DNA of 64,000 bases from IMG/VR virus record IMGVR_UViG_3300027741_000027, positions 1 to 64,000 of that record; one strand, 5' to 3'. The notes beneath the pieces are model-generated. The model had not been told where the DNA came from. It worked only from the letters and a program-made list of their open reading frames with translations, and ran no database searches. The stretch's first letter is position 1. The number at the start of each line of letters is the position of its first letter. Both the position numbers and the translations under genes were made by a program. This document shows, in pieces, positions 27,243 through 35,725 of this stretch. This DNA comes from a virus.

Positions 27243-29099
27243 CTAATCTTGCGATGGAGATGTGCCAGTTTTATTTGACGCCGTTTTATTTGATAATTTA
27301 CCGGCTGCGTTTTTTAAATACTCCGACGCCTTATTTAATAATTGACCAACGTCAGCGTTTCCTAAAGGATCCACCCCGCCAGACAGTGCGTTTTTATAAT
27401 CTTGACCATTGCCTGAAGCTTTTGCAGTCACAACCGCCTGAACATAACTTTCCATTGTATCCGGGTTGTCCATAATGTGTTTTGAAAATTCTCCTCGTTG
27501 TTCATTTGATATACCTGCATTTGCAGATATTTGATTAACAATACCCATTCTTTCGTTAGCACTCATATCAGCAAACTTTTTAACCCCAGTCTGAGCATTG
27601 TCTCCGTACTGACTGGCAATTTGTGTTGCGGTGTTATACCCTTGAGCTGTTTTAGGATCAAGGGAAAGCATATGACGTAAAACTGGAACGCTTGGAAGAG
27701 TTGGATCTGTATTAACCATTCTTTGTAATGCGTCTAAACCCTTTGCAGAGCCGGGATCGACTCCACGACCCCCATAAGCAGCATACATATCTTTAAGACC
27801 AGACGTTGTAGCTTGAAGTTTTTGACCTGCGGTTGCGTCTTGAACGGCCCAAGGATTTATGCCCATTTGCGAAAATTTTGCTCTAATCATTGGGCTTTCT
27901 TGCATTTTATTAAGAATATTTGGATCTACGCCAGTTGCAGAAAGTTGACCTATATACGATTGAGCCGCAGATCCAACACCCCTTGTCCCGCCCTGCATTG
28001 CTTGAGTTGTATAGGAGGCCATTCCATTATAAAGTTGATCCATATTCATACGAGCGCCCGCTGCCGCAGGACCGACTCTAGAAAGAGAATCGGTCAATTT
28101 ATTAACTTCGTCTGAAGATTGAAATCTAGTTCCGCCGTACAGACCGGCAGTAATCGGATTTAACATGGCGGGATTTGCATTAACCACTCTTGCATACCCT
28201 TCTTGCATTTGCGCAAATTCAGGGCTAGAATCATTAAAACCTGTGCTAAAAAGCTGTTGTCTAATACTCGTTGCTTGATCTTTATTGATACCGGCTCTGG
28301 CAGACAAAGCTCTTGTCAAAACTGAACTTTCGGCTCCTCTGATTGTTGCAGCATTAACTGGAAATCTAAAACCCATTCCGCCAACAATTGGAACATTTGA
28401 AGGAATTGATAAATTGCCCCCTGCGGGTGATACACCTTGAGAAGCTCCGACCGATTCAAAACCCTGAATGCCTCTATACCCTTGTTTTGCTAATCCATAA
28501 CCCCTTGACATTATTGGAGCATATTCAGCGGATCTAGATAATAGGGCTTCGGCGCTATTTAACCTTGTAGTGGTTGAATCAAAAATAGGTTTTCCAGTAG
28601 AGGGGTTAATTCTCTTAGCATTTTGCTTTCCAATTACATCTGCGCCTAATTGAAACATTTGCCCCATGCTCATTTGTCCTCCAAAAATAGCTGGATCTAT
28701 TATTGATGATGGATTTGGATTAACTCCAAGGGTCGCCCTTTGCATGGCTATTTTTTGTTTGTTTGAAACAATTTGTCCGCGTTGATCTTTATAATCTGCT
28801 GCGATTACATCTGCGGGTTTAAAAAGACCTCCGAGCGCACCAGTGACTCCTTTACCCAAATCGGCACCTTTACCATAAGTATAAAGCAGGGCTTGTTCTT
28901 TTAACTGTTTTACAACTTCTGGGTCGCGCCCTAGTCCCCCGGCTCCGCGACTAATTTTACTACTTTCTTCAGATTTTTTAATGTTTTCACTGACGGATCG
29001 TCCAATTGCTTCAGCTAATTTTACAATTAATTGCGCGTCAAAATCAGAAATAAATGCGGCTGGATTGTCGGGATTATTTGGGTCGCGTTCTTGAGTCAT
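27243..29099 (-). CDS. putative tail tape measure protein
   Basis: 618 residues, helix-rich and rich in Ala, Gly, Gln and Ser. It comes after sheath, tube and the frameshifted chaperone, which is the usual place of the tape measure gene. Parts include DAQLIVKLAEAIGRSVSENI, many short helices joined by Gly-rich linkers, and an NKASEYLKNAAGKLSNKTAS end. No transmembrane helix or peptidase motif is evident. By the usual rule of about 0.15 nm per residue it predicts a tail tube of roughly 90 nm. It is short for a myovirus with so complex a baseplate; no other gene here fits better. Confidence 0.6.
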   Translation of the reverse strand: MTQERDPNNPDNPAAFISDFDAQLIVKLAEAIGRSVSENIKKSEESSKISRGAGGLGRDPEVVKQLKEQALLYTYGKGADLGKGVTGALGGLFKPADVIAADYKDQRGQIVSNKQKIAMQRATLGVNPNPSSIIDPAIFGGQMSMGQMFQLGADVIGKQNAKRINPSTGKPIFDSTTTRLNSAEALLSRSAEYAPIMSRGYGLAKQGYRGIQGFESVGASQGVSPAGGNLSIPSNVPIVGGMGFRFPVNAATIRGAESSVLTRALSARAGINKDQATSIRQQLFSTGFNDSSPEFAQMQEGYARVVNANPAMLNPITAGLYGGTRFQSSDEVNKLTDSLSRVGPAAAGARMNMDQLYNGMASYTTQAMQGGTRGVGSAAQSYIGQLSATGVDPNILNKMQESPMIRAKFSQMGINPWAVQDATAGQKLQATTSGLKDMYAAYGGRGVDPGSAKGLDALQRMVNTDPTLPSVPVLRHMLSLDPKTAQGYNTATQIASQYGDNAQTGVKKFADMSANERMGIVNQISANAGISNEQRGEFSKHIMDNPDTMESYVQAVVTAKASGNGQDYKNALSGGVDPLGNADVGQLLNKASEYLKNAAGKLSNKTASNKTGTSPSQD

Positions 29100-29180
29100 G
29101 TGTGATAAGATATTTCCACTGTTTATAATTTACGCGACTGGAAAGCGCATAGTTGGTGTACTAACTAAAAAGGATATGCT

Positions 29181-29336
29181 ATGAAGATTTTTACAAATTT
29201 AATTATGGTTGTTATTGCGATTGTTTTTTCGCCGCTATTTTTGGCACTAATTATCTTAGAGTGGCTTTTTGGCGACGATCCACGTAGCCACTACAACGGT
29301 TACGCATGGGTCTATTACAATGAATGGAAGAACTAA
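29181..29336 (+). CDS. 51-aa single-pass membrane protein on the opposite strand
   Basis: A plus-strand gene inside the minus-strand tail operon. AAAAAGGAT lies just before ATG 29181, and a TATAAT-like -10 is at 29124-29129, without a clear -35. The protein has one strong membrane segment (residues 5-29: TNLIMVVIAIVFSPLFLALI and on to LEWLF), then a short polar, aromatic tail (HYNGYAWVYYNEWKN). It overlaps the end of the chaperone extension by 4 bases. It may be a moron: candidates are holin-like or superinfection-exclusion proteins. Function is unproven. Confidence 0.65.
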   Translation: MKIFTNLIMVVIAIVFSPLFLALIILEWLFGDDPRSHYNGYAWVYYNEWKN

Positions 29337-29560
29337 TCGTTATCAATTAATCCATAAGATTTTAATTCTTTAAGCATGTTTTTGAATTCAAATTCGTTTT
29401 GAGGGGCTACATATTCAACGTCTTTTTCATCGATGACATCTTCTTCCATAAACATCTTTCTATACAAATCAATGCTATTGGCAAACACTTGATTTTTAAA
29501 TTCTTGCTCTCGCCTTTTTAAATCATTTTTTTGATCTTGATTTATTAAATAAAGGAGCAA
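29333..29560 (-). CDS. tail assembly chaperone, frameshift-dependent extension
   Basis: 75 codons from a poor TTG start without a clear Shine-Dalgarno. The same frame is open upstream through 29650, overlapping the preceding chaperone gene in the -1 frame. A -1 shift near 29638-29650 would add this part to the upstream protein and give about 261 residues in total. It contains charged helices (NDLKRREQEFKNQVFANSID) and an acidic end. This is the GT arrangement of tail assembly chaperones. Independent translation from the TTG is possible but less likely. Confidence 0.65.
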   Translation of the reverse strand: MLLYLINQDQKNDLKRREQEFKNQVFANSIDLYRKMFMEEDVIDEKDVEYVAPQNEFEFKNMLKELKSYGLIDND

Positions 29561-29577
29561 TTTTCTTTGTAAGATAT

Positions 29578-30117
29578 TTAATCCTGCTCGCTGTCCAAAA
29601 TGTCCATGATCTCCCCTGTCATTTGAGAATCTACCTTCTTTTTCAAAAAGCTTGGCGAGTCCATAAAGGTATTTAGACTCTCTCTGGATAAAAAATCCAT
29701 TTCACGAATGCATGCTCGTTGCCTTTCTATTAAATCAGCATACTTAGAATAAACAAAGGCTAATGTTGGTTCGAACCAATGAGAGGCGATATAGTTAAAC
29801 CTAGCTCTGGCGTGATCTTTTTTATTTGGACCAATTGCCGGACAAAAATCTTCTCTGCCGTCAATCGCAATTAGGGACATTGCTATTTGAGCCGTAATTA
29901 AAGCTTTGGCTTCAGACATGCTTTCTGCGTACTCTTTTGACAAGAGTCCAGTCGTCATTTCTTCTTCAAGCCTTAGCGTTCTAATAACAAACTCATGACC
30001 GCAAAATTCAAATTCGTCTTCTAAATAACCAAGCCATAAAAGGCCATCTACATCTTCAGATACTTCTTCGGGAAAGCCGTCTTCGGCTTCGCTAACAAAA
30101 CTTTGATCTTCCATCAT
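29578..30117 (-). CDS. tail assembly chaperone, upstream (G-like) frame
   Basis: 179 residues, acidic at the N-terminus, with AAAGGAAGT before the double ATG. A beta element (DEFEFCGHEFVIRTLRLEEE) is followed by helices (MTTGLLSKEYAESMSEAKAL; FVYSKYADLIERQRACIREM). Size, acidic character and position between tail tube and tape measure are those of the G protein of G/GT chaperones, which coat the tape measure before tube polymerisation. The downstream frame lies -1 and overlaps, supporting frameshift control of the G to GT ratio. Confidence 0.75.
   Translation of the reverse strand: MMEDQSFVSEAEDGFPEEVSEDVDGLLWLGYLEDEFEFCGHEFVIRTLRLEEEMTTGLLSKEYAESMSEAKALITAQIAMSLIAIDGREDFCPAIGPNKKDHARARFNYIASHWFEPTLAFVYSKYADLIERQRACIREMDFLSRESLNTFMDSPSFLKKKVDSQMTGEIMDILDSEQD
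29638..29650 (-). other. candidate -1 frameshift site in the tail chaperone genes
   Basis: On the minus strand the codons AGC TTT TTG AAA AAG AAG contain CTTTTTG and GAAAAAG. Neither is a perfect XXXYYYZ heptamer, but AAA-AAG lysine codons favour -1 slippage. The -1 frame has no stop from here to 29333. Confidence 0.5.
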
Positions 30118-30139
30118 ACTTCCTTTACTTTTTGAAGAA

Positions 30140-30156
30140 CTCTCTTATTAAGAGAG
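30140..30156 (-). terminator. weak hairpin between tail tube and chaperone genes
   Basis: CTCTCTT and AAGAGAG can form a 7-bp stem with a 3-base loop, just downstream of the tail tube gene. There is no long T-run after it, so it may lower downstream expression or stabilise the upstream mRNA end rather than terminate fully. Confidence 0.35.
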
Positions 30157-30171
30157 AGGAATGACTAGTTT

Positions 30172-30822
30172 TTAGAAAGAAGTTGTTGTAGAGCTATTTG
30201 GAGTAATTCCACCAAGGTTTGCAGATCTACGCTTGGTCATTGGATTGCGGAAACCGCGAGTCATGTATGTGTAGTTAACAGCAATCTGCTTGGTAATTTG
30301 CATTGTGCCAACTTCAATAGTTTCGCTGTCAGACACGTTTGAAATTACGCAATTGTGATACTCTTCTGTATATGGCTTCATTGTGCGACCACGAATCTGA
30401 GGAGGTTTGATGTACTTAATGATACGAATTGGTTCCTTAGCGTTAGCAACAGCGTTGAAAACGCCAACGATATCAACAGGGCCATTACCTTTACCTGTAA
30501 CGCCGTCGCCAAAACCGGTTGCTGAACTGGCATTTGGATCGCCGCCAAGATAGCTAGCAAGTCGCTCCCAAACCTGTGCTCCATAAAGCTCAAAAAGCTC
30601 AAGAACAATAGTACCCATTGAAGCAGCCTGAGGCGTAATTAATTCAACTGGGTAGGGTTCATCTAAGGGGTGAATTGCTACGGTGCCGGGACCAACGGGT
30701 GCTGGTGACGTATGTGAAATTTGCTGGGCAAAAAGAATTGGTTTATTATCCCATGTGAAAACGGTAAACCCAGACCCGCCTACTCTTGCCCTATTCCTTG
30801 CTCCTTTGAGATCGTCTGCCAT
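30172..30822 (-). CDS. tail tube protein
   Basis: 216 residues directly downstream of the sheath gene. Beta strands include GGSGFTVFTWDNKPILFAQQ near the N-terminus and EYHNCVISNVSDSETIEVG with MQITKQIAVNYTYMTRGFR near the C-terminus, a layout like that of contractile-tail tube proteins, which stack as hexamers inside the sheath. The sheath-tube pair and size match other myophages. A Gly/Asn-rich insertion (GFGDGVTGKGNGP) lies in the middle. Confidence 0.8.
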   Translation of the reverse strand: MADDLKGARNRARVGGSGFTVFTWDNKPILFAQQISHTSPAPVGPGTVAIHPLDEPYPVELITPQAASMGTIVLELFELYGAQVWERLASYLGGDPNASSATGFGDGVTGKGNGPVDIVGVFNAVANAKEPIRIIKYIKPPQIRGRTMKPYTEEYHNCVISNVSDSETIEVGTMQITKQIAVNYTYMTRGFRNPMTKRRSANLGGITPNSSTTTSF

Positions 30823-30827
30823 TTAAA

Positions 30828-33701
30828 TTAACCCACCTGTAGAGTATTTGCTTGAGAAAGTGTTGAGTTCCCACTTGTTAAGTCAATTGAGAAGCCGATA
30901 TTAATGTAATTGACTGGGAAAGCAGGACGGTAATTGAATCGAACATCAATTGTTGTAGGGCCATTTGTAAGAGTTCTGGCCTGAACATCAGAGAAATCAA
31001 CAATGTCGCCATTATTCTTGAGAGTTTCAAGTGCTGAGGCAATTGCAGTGCTTACAACTAGAGGGGCATTGCCATCTGCGTATACTTTGCCAATAATTTG
31101 AGTATCAACAGTGTTTTTAAGTGTAGACATCATAAAGTGCTTGGCACGAACAACCGAAAGCTCTGACTGGCTGACGCCATTTTTTACATCAGTAGTAACA
31201 GCGTGACGAACTTGAACGGCTGTGCCAGCCTGTTCGATAACAAGAATGCCAGCCTCTGCCATTGAGTTCTTTTCTTTCTTTGTAAAGGAGTTAAGAACCG
31301 CGCTGAATCCGCCAACGCCTTTTCTTGTAAGAGAGGTTGAAACCTCGCGTGAAGCGGCCATTGCAGCAATTGCAACGGCAGCATACTGTCCGCCAACTTC
31401 AAGAGCAACATTGGTTGAAGCAATTGAAACAGGGCGCTGAAGTTTAGTGGGTGAAACAAAGACTAACTGTTGATCATAACCCTGATCCTGATGATTGATC
31501 CTAAGATCGCCAACGTTGGCGATAAGAGCCGCTGATGTTAAACCGGTAGCGTCTCCGGTAATCGTGCCATCGTGACCGACTAAACCAATAATGTACTGAC
31601 CTGAATCAGTGACCATTGTTGCAAGGTGATTCTTAAGTTTGCCATGAATTGCCTTAACGTTAGTTGTAGTAGCGCTTGATCCACCAAATGAATTACCAGT
31701 GCCAATAACTGGAACAATAAAGTTAATATTATCAATGCTTTGAAGTGCGGTAAAAGTATTATCCCAAGCCGTTAAATCGTCAACATTTGTTGGTTTAATA
31801 CGAGTTACTTTATCAGTATCAAAAGCAAACAAGGGTTGAAGATAAACGGAGTCTACTCCATTTTCAAAAGCAATTTGAGCAGCAAATGAAAGGGTAGAGT
31901 TTATGGTTCCGTTTGATTTGTAAACTTTTCCAAAACGATCTTCAACATCTGACATGGTATCAAATTCAATAACTTTATAAAAATCTGATGGAGCATAAGT
32001 GTATTCAACAATTACAGGTTCATCAAATGCGTATGTACTAGTGCCTGACTTCAAGCCAATGGTTGTTGATGGAATGGATGTAATTACCGAAGCATCGGTT
32101 AAACCGGTTCCAGCGGTAAGGCCAGTTGTTGTGCCAGTTGTTGTTGAAAGTGTAAATGCAACCGTCGAACCCAGCGTGGCTGGAGTTGTAAAGGTAACGT
32201 AACCGTTAATTTTTGTTGAAGAAATTGAATAAGTTGTGCTAGGTTGAAGTCCGGTATTTGCATTTAATGTAACGGTTGCAACGCTTGGAGAACCGGCAAA
32301 AACTATTGATGCAACACTTAAAGTAGTAATTTGAGTCGATGAAATTGCGCGAGCAATGGTATTTGTTAAAAGTGATACTGGTACGCCAACGCTGTGATCT
32401 GCGGCAATCGTGCCATATTCTGAATTGTAAACGCCAGTTAAAGTTGGAGGAGTTACTGATGTATTGACACCGGTATAAGTAAACAATTCGCTATCAATTT
32501 TAACTGTTCCGCCCGTAGCTGGGAATCCACTGACTGATGAAACCGCAATTGTTCCGGGCAAACTTAATGAAGAAGTAAAAGCGGTTGCAAGAGTGGTTGA
32601 AACAGAATTAGAATTTACTACCGAATATTGAGTTGAAGACGAACCATAATTAATCGTCAATGATGTTGTTGCTGCTACCGTTCCAGCAGTAGTACAAAGC
32701 AAGGTTGCGGTGTTGGTTCCAGCGGCAGTAACAGTGTATGTTGGTCCGTTGGTGCCAGACGTTACCGTTCCGCCAAGAATTGCTGAAGTCCAAGTCCCTC
32801 CACTTACATAAGATGAAGACCCTACAACATTGCCCGGAGCGGTTGTAACGGTTGTAGTAATTGAAGTTGGAGGAGTAGTTTGATTAACATAAATGGTGAC
32901 ATTGCTACTAGATGCAGTTGGAGCATTGTTTACGGTAACGGTTAAAGTTGTTCCGTTAGCGTCAGATGTCACATTTGTAACTTTTGTATTATTAGGGATA
33001 CCTGTTCCTGCTACTGTTTGACCGATTCCCCAAGGATTATTAACGCTTGCAGTAAAATATGCAGTTCCACTAGTAAGAGTTACACCAGATTCGATAAAAC
33101 CGTCATAACGTGTACCGGAAGTATTATTTGAAGGGGCATTTGACGCAAGAGTAACCTTGTTAATTGATACAAGTTTGCTGCCAGTTGAAATTGAAGGAAG
33201 AGTAATCGGAACGCCAATTTGCTTAATGCTGGCTTTAAAAGTACCTGCAAAACTAGTACCGGGAACAACAGATAACTTATCAGTGGTACTAGCCGTTACT
33301 AAAACAGTAACATCGGTAACGTCTGTTGTAATGGAACCTGAAACATTTCCAATAATGTTGCTGCCAAATGTGATAGATGCAATGTTGGCATTAGTTGAAG
33401 TTGTTGCGCCAGTTACAGTATAAGTAATTTGATAAGTAAATCCAACAGTTGGAACAAAACTATTAGTTAATGCAACAACGCTGCCAGTAGTGTGTGAATA
33501 AGGGCTAGTGGTTCCCCAGTTTGTTCCAGACCAAGTACTGGTTAAAAGCTCAGGGCTAGTAAAAGTAACAGTATCAGTCTTAGTCACGCCCGCAATAGGA
33601 GTAGGCCCAACAAGGCAAAGAGTGTCTGCTGTAGCAAGCAGAGGGGAAACTACTGGATTCGTATATTCAGTTACTGATACGCCGGGTGGATTATAAGCCA
33701 T
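30828..33701 (-). CDS. contractile tail sheath protein with large beta insertion
   Basis: 957 residues; most sheath proteins have 400-660. The N-terminus MAYNPPGVSVTEYTNPVVSP is the classic start, and the core resumes near residue 570 (YKVIEFDTMSDVEDRFGKVY). The C-terminal contractile domain is seen in VALEVGGQYAAVAIAAMAAS, KGVGGFSAVLNSFTKKEKNS, the AEAGILVIEQ region and the final INIGFSIDLTSG strand. Between them, about 500 residues are Thr/Ser/Val-rich Ig-like or phage-surface modules, including one IDSELFTYTG unit. The insertion probably projects from the sheath and may bind the cell surface. Its first ATG follows AAGGAG. Confidence 0.92.
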   Translation of the reverse strand: MAYNPPGVSVTEYTNPVVSPLLATADTLCLVGPTPIAGVTKTDTVTFTSPELLTSTWSGTNWGTTSPYSHTTGSVVALTNSFVPTVGFTYQITYTVTGATTSTNANIASITFGSNIIGNVSGSITTDVTDVTVLVTASTTDKLSVVPGTSFAGTFKASIKQIGVPITLPSISTGSKLVSINKVTLASNAPSNNTSGTRYDGFIESGVTLTSGTAYFTASVNNPWGIGQTVAGTGIPNNTKVTNVTSDANGTTLTVTVNNAPTASSSNVTIYVNQTTPPTSITTTVTTAPGNVVGSSSYVSGGTWTSAILGGTVTSGTNGPTYTVTAAGTNTATLLCTTAGTVAATTSLTINYGSSSTQYSVVNSNSVSTTLATAFTSSLSLPGTIAVSSVSGFPATGGTVKIDSELFTYTGVNTSVTPPTLTGVYNSEYGTIAADHSVGVPVSLLTNTIARAISSTQITTLSVASIVFAGSPSVATVTLNANTGLQPSTTYSISSTKINGYVTFTTPATLGSTVAFTLSTTTGTTTGLTAGTGLTDASVITSIPSTTIGLKSGTSTYAFDEPVIVEYTYAPSDFYKVIEFDTMSDVEDRFGKVYKSNGTINSTLSFAAQIAFENGVDSVYLQPLFAFDTDKVTRIKPTNVDDLTAWDNTFTALQSIDNINFIVPVIGTGNSFGGSSATTTNVKAIHGKLKNHLATMVTDSGQYIIGLVGHDGTITGDATGLTSAALIANVGDLRINHQDQGYDQQLVFVSPTKLQRPVSIASTNVALEVGGQYAAVAIAAMAASREVSTSLTRKGVGGFSAVLNSFTKKEKNSMAEAGILVIEQAGTAVQVRHAVTTDVKNGVSQSELSVVRAKHFMMSTLKNTVDTQIIGKVYADGNAPLVVSTAIASALETLKNNGDIVDFSDVQARTLTNGPTTIDVRFNYRPAFPVNYINIGFSIDLTSGNSTLSQANTLQVG

Positions 33702-33762
33702 TATTATTCAAATGCTCCTTGTCAAAAATTAAGTGGTAGTGAACGGCATAAAGAAAGGTTGA

Positions 33763-34437
33763 TTAGGTCCAATTATTTAAATTTTCGCTGCCTTTTGGAA
33801 GATCGTCACCATCGGTATAAGGATAAAGGAAAGTCTGTTTAATAAAATCAATCGGCACATCAGCGGGAAGGCTATAAAATTCTCCCCAAATGTTTGATCT
33901 ATAAGAAACTTGATAAATTAAATCATCTTCAGAGTTCCAAGGTACAGGATTTTGATTTTCTCCAAATCCATTAATTTTGTCAGAGTTTATATTTATATAA
34001 TGTCCAACTGAATCAGGAATGTTTGATGTATTTGGAGGATAAATTCGATTAAAAAAATTATTTGTATAATCGGCTAAGTTGCCCATCGCTATGGTTTGAA
34101 CCAAAGTGTCAGAGATTAAATCTCTATCAAGAGAAGATAAAGCTAAAATTGAAAATTCTATGTCTCCATTATAAAAATAATGTTTAAATTTCCAAACGTT
34201 ATTATCATTGTCAATTAACATTTCTTCATGTCCGACACCAGCATTACTAATTTCTTTTTCATAAAATTTAATAACTACTGACGGATAACTTTGACGCTCT
34301 TTTGGAAAGTCAATAGTAACGTTGGTATTTCTTAATTTTTCATCCAAGTGATTTTTAAAAACCGGTCTTAATGCTTCAACTAATGCAGTTTTTACATAAG
34401 TCTTATACCTAACTGTTTTTTCAGGTAAATAAGTCAT
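33763..34437 (-). CDS. putative tail terminator/completion protein
   Basis: 224 residues. The N-terminal helix (YVKTALVEALRPVFKNHLDE) is followed by YPSVVIKFYEKEI, an aspartate-rich loop and GDIEFSILALSSLDRDLISD. This alpha-beta layout is shared by tail terminators such as lambda gpU and T4 gp15-like proteins. It lies just before the sheath gene in the transcript and overlaps the upstream connector gene as ATGA. Function is inferred from layout and position. Confidence 0.55.
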   Translation of the reverse strand: MTYLPEKTVRYKTYVKTALVEALRPVFKNHLDEKLRNTNVTIDFPKERQSYPSVVIKFYEKEISNAGVGHEEMLIDNDNNVWKFKHYFYNGDIEFSILALSSLDRDLISDTLVQTIAMGNLADYTNNFFNRIYPPNTSNIPDSVGHYININSDKINGFGENQNPVPWNSEDDLIYQVSYRSNIWGEFYSLPADVPIDFIKQTFLYPYTDGDDLPKGSENLNNWT

Positions 34438-35273
34438 CTATCAACCTCTACATTCATTAAAATGTTATTAGCTGGGACAAGTGTTATTTGATATTTTTGA
34501 TTAACTGTGTGACGATTATTTAAATACCCTTTGTTCTCAATTCGCCCATTGTTATCCAAACCTCTCATGGTAACCGGATTAACAATCTTTGCTTGATATC
34601 TCCGCCCCGCAGCGATAACCCTTCCGTTATTACCCAATTCAACATTAATGATTAAATCATTGTCATCTACTTTTGGAAACCAACCCATAGTTAGTTCTGC
34701 CATCTGCGTTTGAAACATAGCTCCCTCTGGAGTCAATTTAAAAAAGTCCTCTGCAATGTCTGGTTGAATGACATAAGTTAAAATACCGGGACCAAATCCT
34801 CTATATTTAGGAGCTTTAGGCCAACTATCGTTAGGAGTATAATCCGATCTTACAACTTCGCCAGTTGAAAGATCAATCCATTCATCGTCTGATTTTTCTT
34901 TTGAAACAAAACCTGATCCCCAAGAAAGATTATCATTGTTACGAGTTTGACCGTAAATGGAATCATAATTAGCTGAGCGCTCAGCGTAATTTTCCTCAAC
35001 ATCTTTGACCGTTAACATCTTTTTAATAATTACAGGTTGACCCATGCGGCGCATCATGTCATGCACTTGACGACGAAGGCGCTTAATGTCTTGCGGGGCA
35101 CTTTCATTCCCAACATATTTAGTGGCATATAAAAGATTGTCGTAAATAGTGGTACGATAACCAATTGATGCTGCCAAATTAGAAGTTGCGGTTAAAAGGT
35201 TCGCGACCTTTGCATTTGCTTTTAAATTAGATTGAGCCGATAAATTGGCTGAGTATGAACCTGAATTAGTCAT
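34434..35273 (-). CDS. head-tail connector/neck protein candidate (279 aa)
   Basis: A helical, Ala/Asn-rich N-terminus (NLSAQSNLKANAKVANLLTA) is followed by DIKRLRRQVHDMMRRMGQPV. The C-terminal half is beta-rich with a barrel-like pattern (DLIINVELGNNGRVIAAGRR). Gene order (head genes, this gene, terminator-like, sheath) suggests a stopper or neck role. I do not recognise a named family. Confidence 0.5.
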   Translation of the reverse strand: MTNSGSYSANLSAQSNLKANAKVANLLTATSNLAASIGYRTTIYDNLLYATKYVGNESAPQDIKRLRRQVHDMMRRMGQPVIIKKMLTVKDVEENYAERSANYDSIYGQTRNNDNLSWGSGFVSKEKSDDEWIDLSTGEVVRSDYTPNDSWPKAPKYRGFGPGILTYVIQPDIAEDFFKLTPEGAMFQTQMAELTMGWFPKVDDNDLIINVELGNNGRVIAAGRRYQAKIVNPVTMRGLDNNGRIENKGYLNNRHTVNQKYQITLVPANNILMNVEVDR

Positions 35274-35281
35274 CTAAACCC

Positions 35282-35704
35282 TTAGGTTAGGGTCAGAGTT
35301 AAGCTGCCCGCTGGAAGTGTAAATGTGTCGCCACTAACCGCCATTAAAATTTTTGCCGAAAGGGAACCAAACCAAAGAAGTTGACCGTCACTATCAAAAA
35401 CTCCGATGTATCCAACCGGAGTGGCACTTCCCGAATTACTGCTCCAAGGACCGGTAGAGGTCCAAGTAATGTCCGTGGAATTACTTATAGTGCCAGATGA
35501 TGCAGAATTCCAAGAAATTTGTTTTCTTTGATATCCATTTGTTTGTCCAACCTCAACGCCTGTAATTGAGTTGGAAGTTAAATAATTAACAGTTGGAATA
35601 CTAATAAAAAGCCCTGCATAGGTTGCAGCAGGCATTGCGTAAGATGTTTTGCCAACGCTATGCTCAAGGAGCTTGTTTTCTAAATATGTTGTAATGTTTG
35701 CCAT
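35282..35704 (-). CDS. small virion structural protein (140 aa)
   Basis: It starts with a helix (TYLENKLLEHSVGKTSYAMP) and continues with YAGLFISIPTVN and Gly/Ser/Thr-rich strands ending TFTLPAGSLTLTLT. The pattern LL.H..GK..Y..P...Y.GLF is shared by a widespread family of phage structural proteins of uncertain role, often encoded near head completion or decoration genes. It is probably a minor head or tail surface protein. Confidence 0.6.
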   Translation of the reverse strand: MANITTYLENKLLEHSVGKTSYAMPAATYAGLFISIPTVNYLTSNSITGVEVGQTNGYQRKQISWNSASSGTISNSTDITWTSTGPWSSNSGSATPVGYIGVFDSDGQLLWFGSLSAKILMAVSGDTFTLPAGSLTLTLT

Positions 35705-35725
35705 CGTATATTAAGTTGTCGTAAA

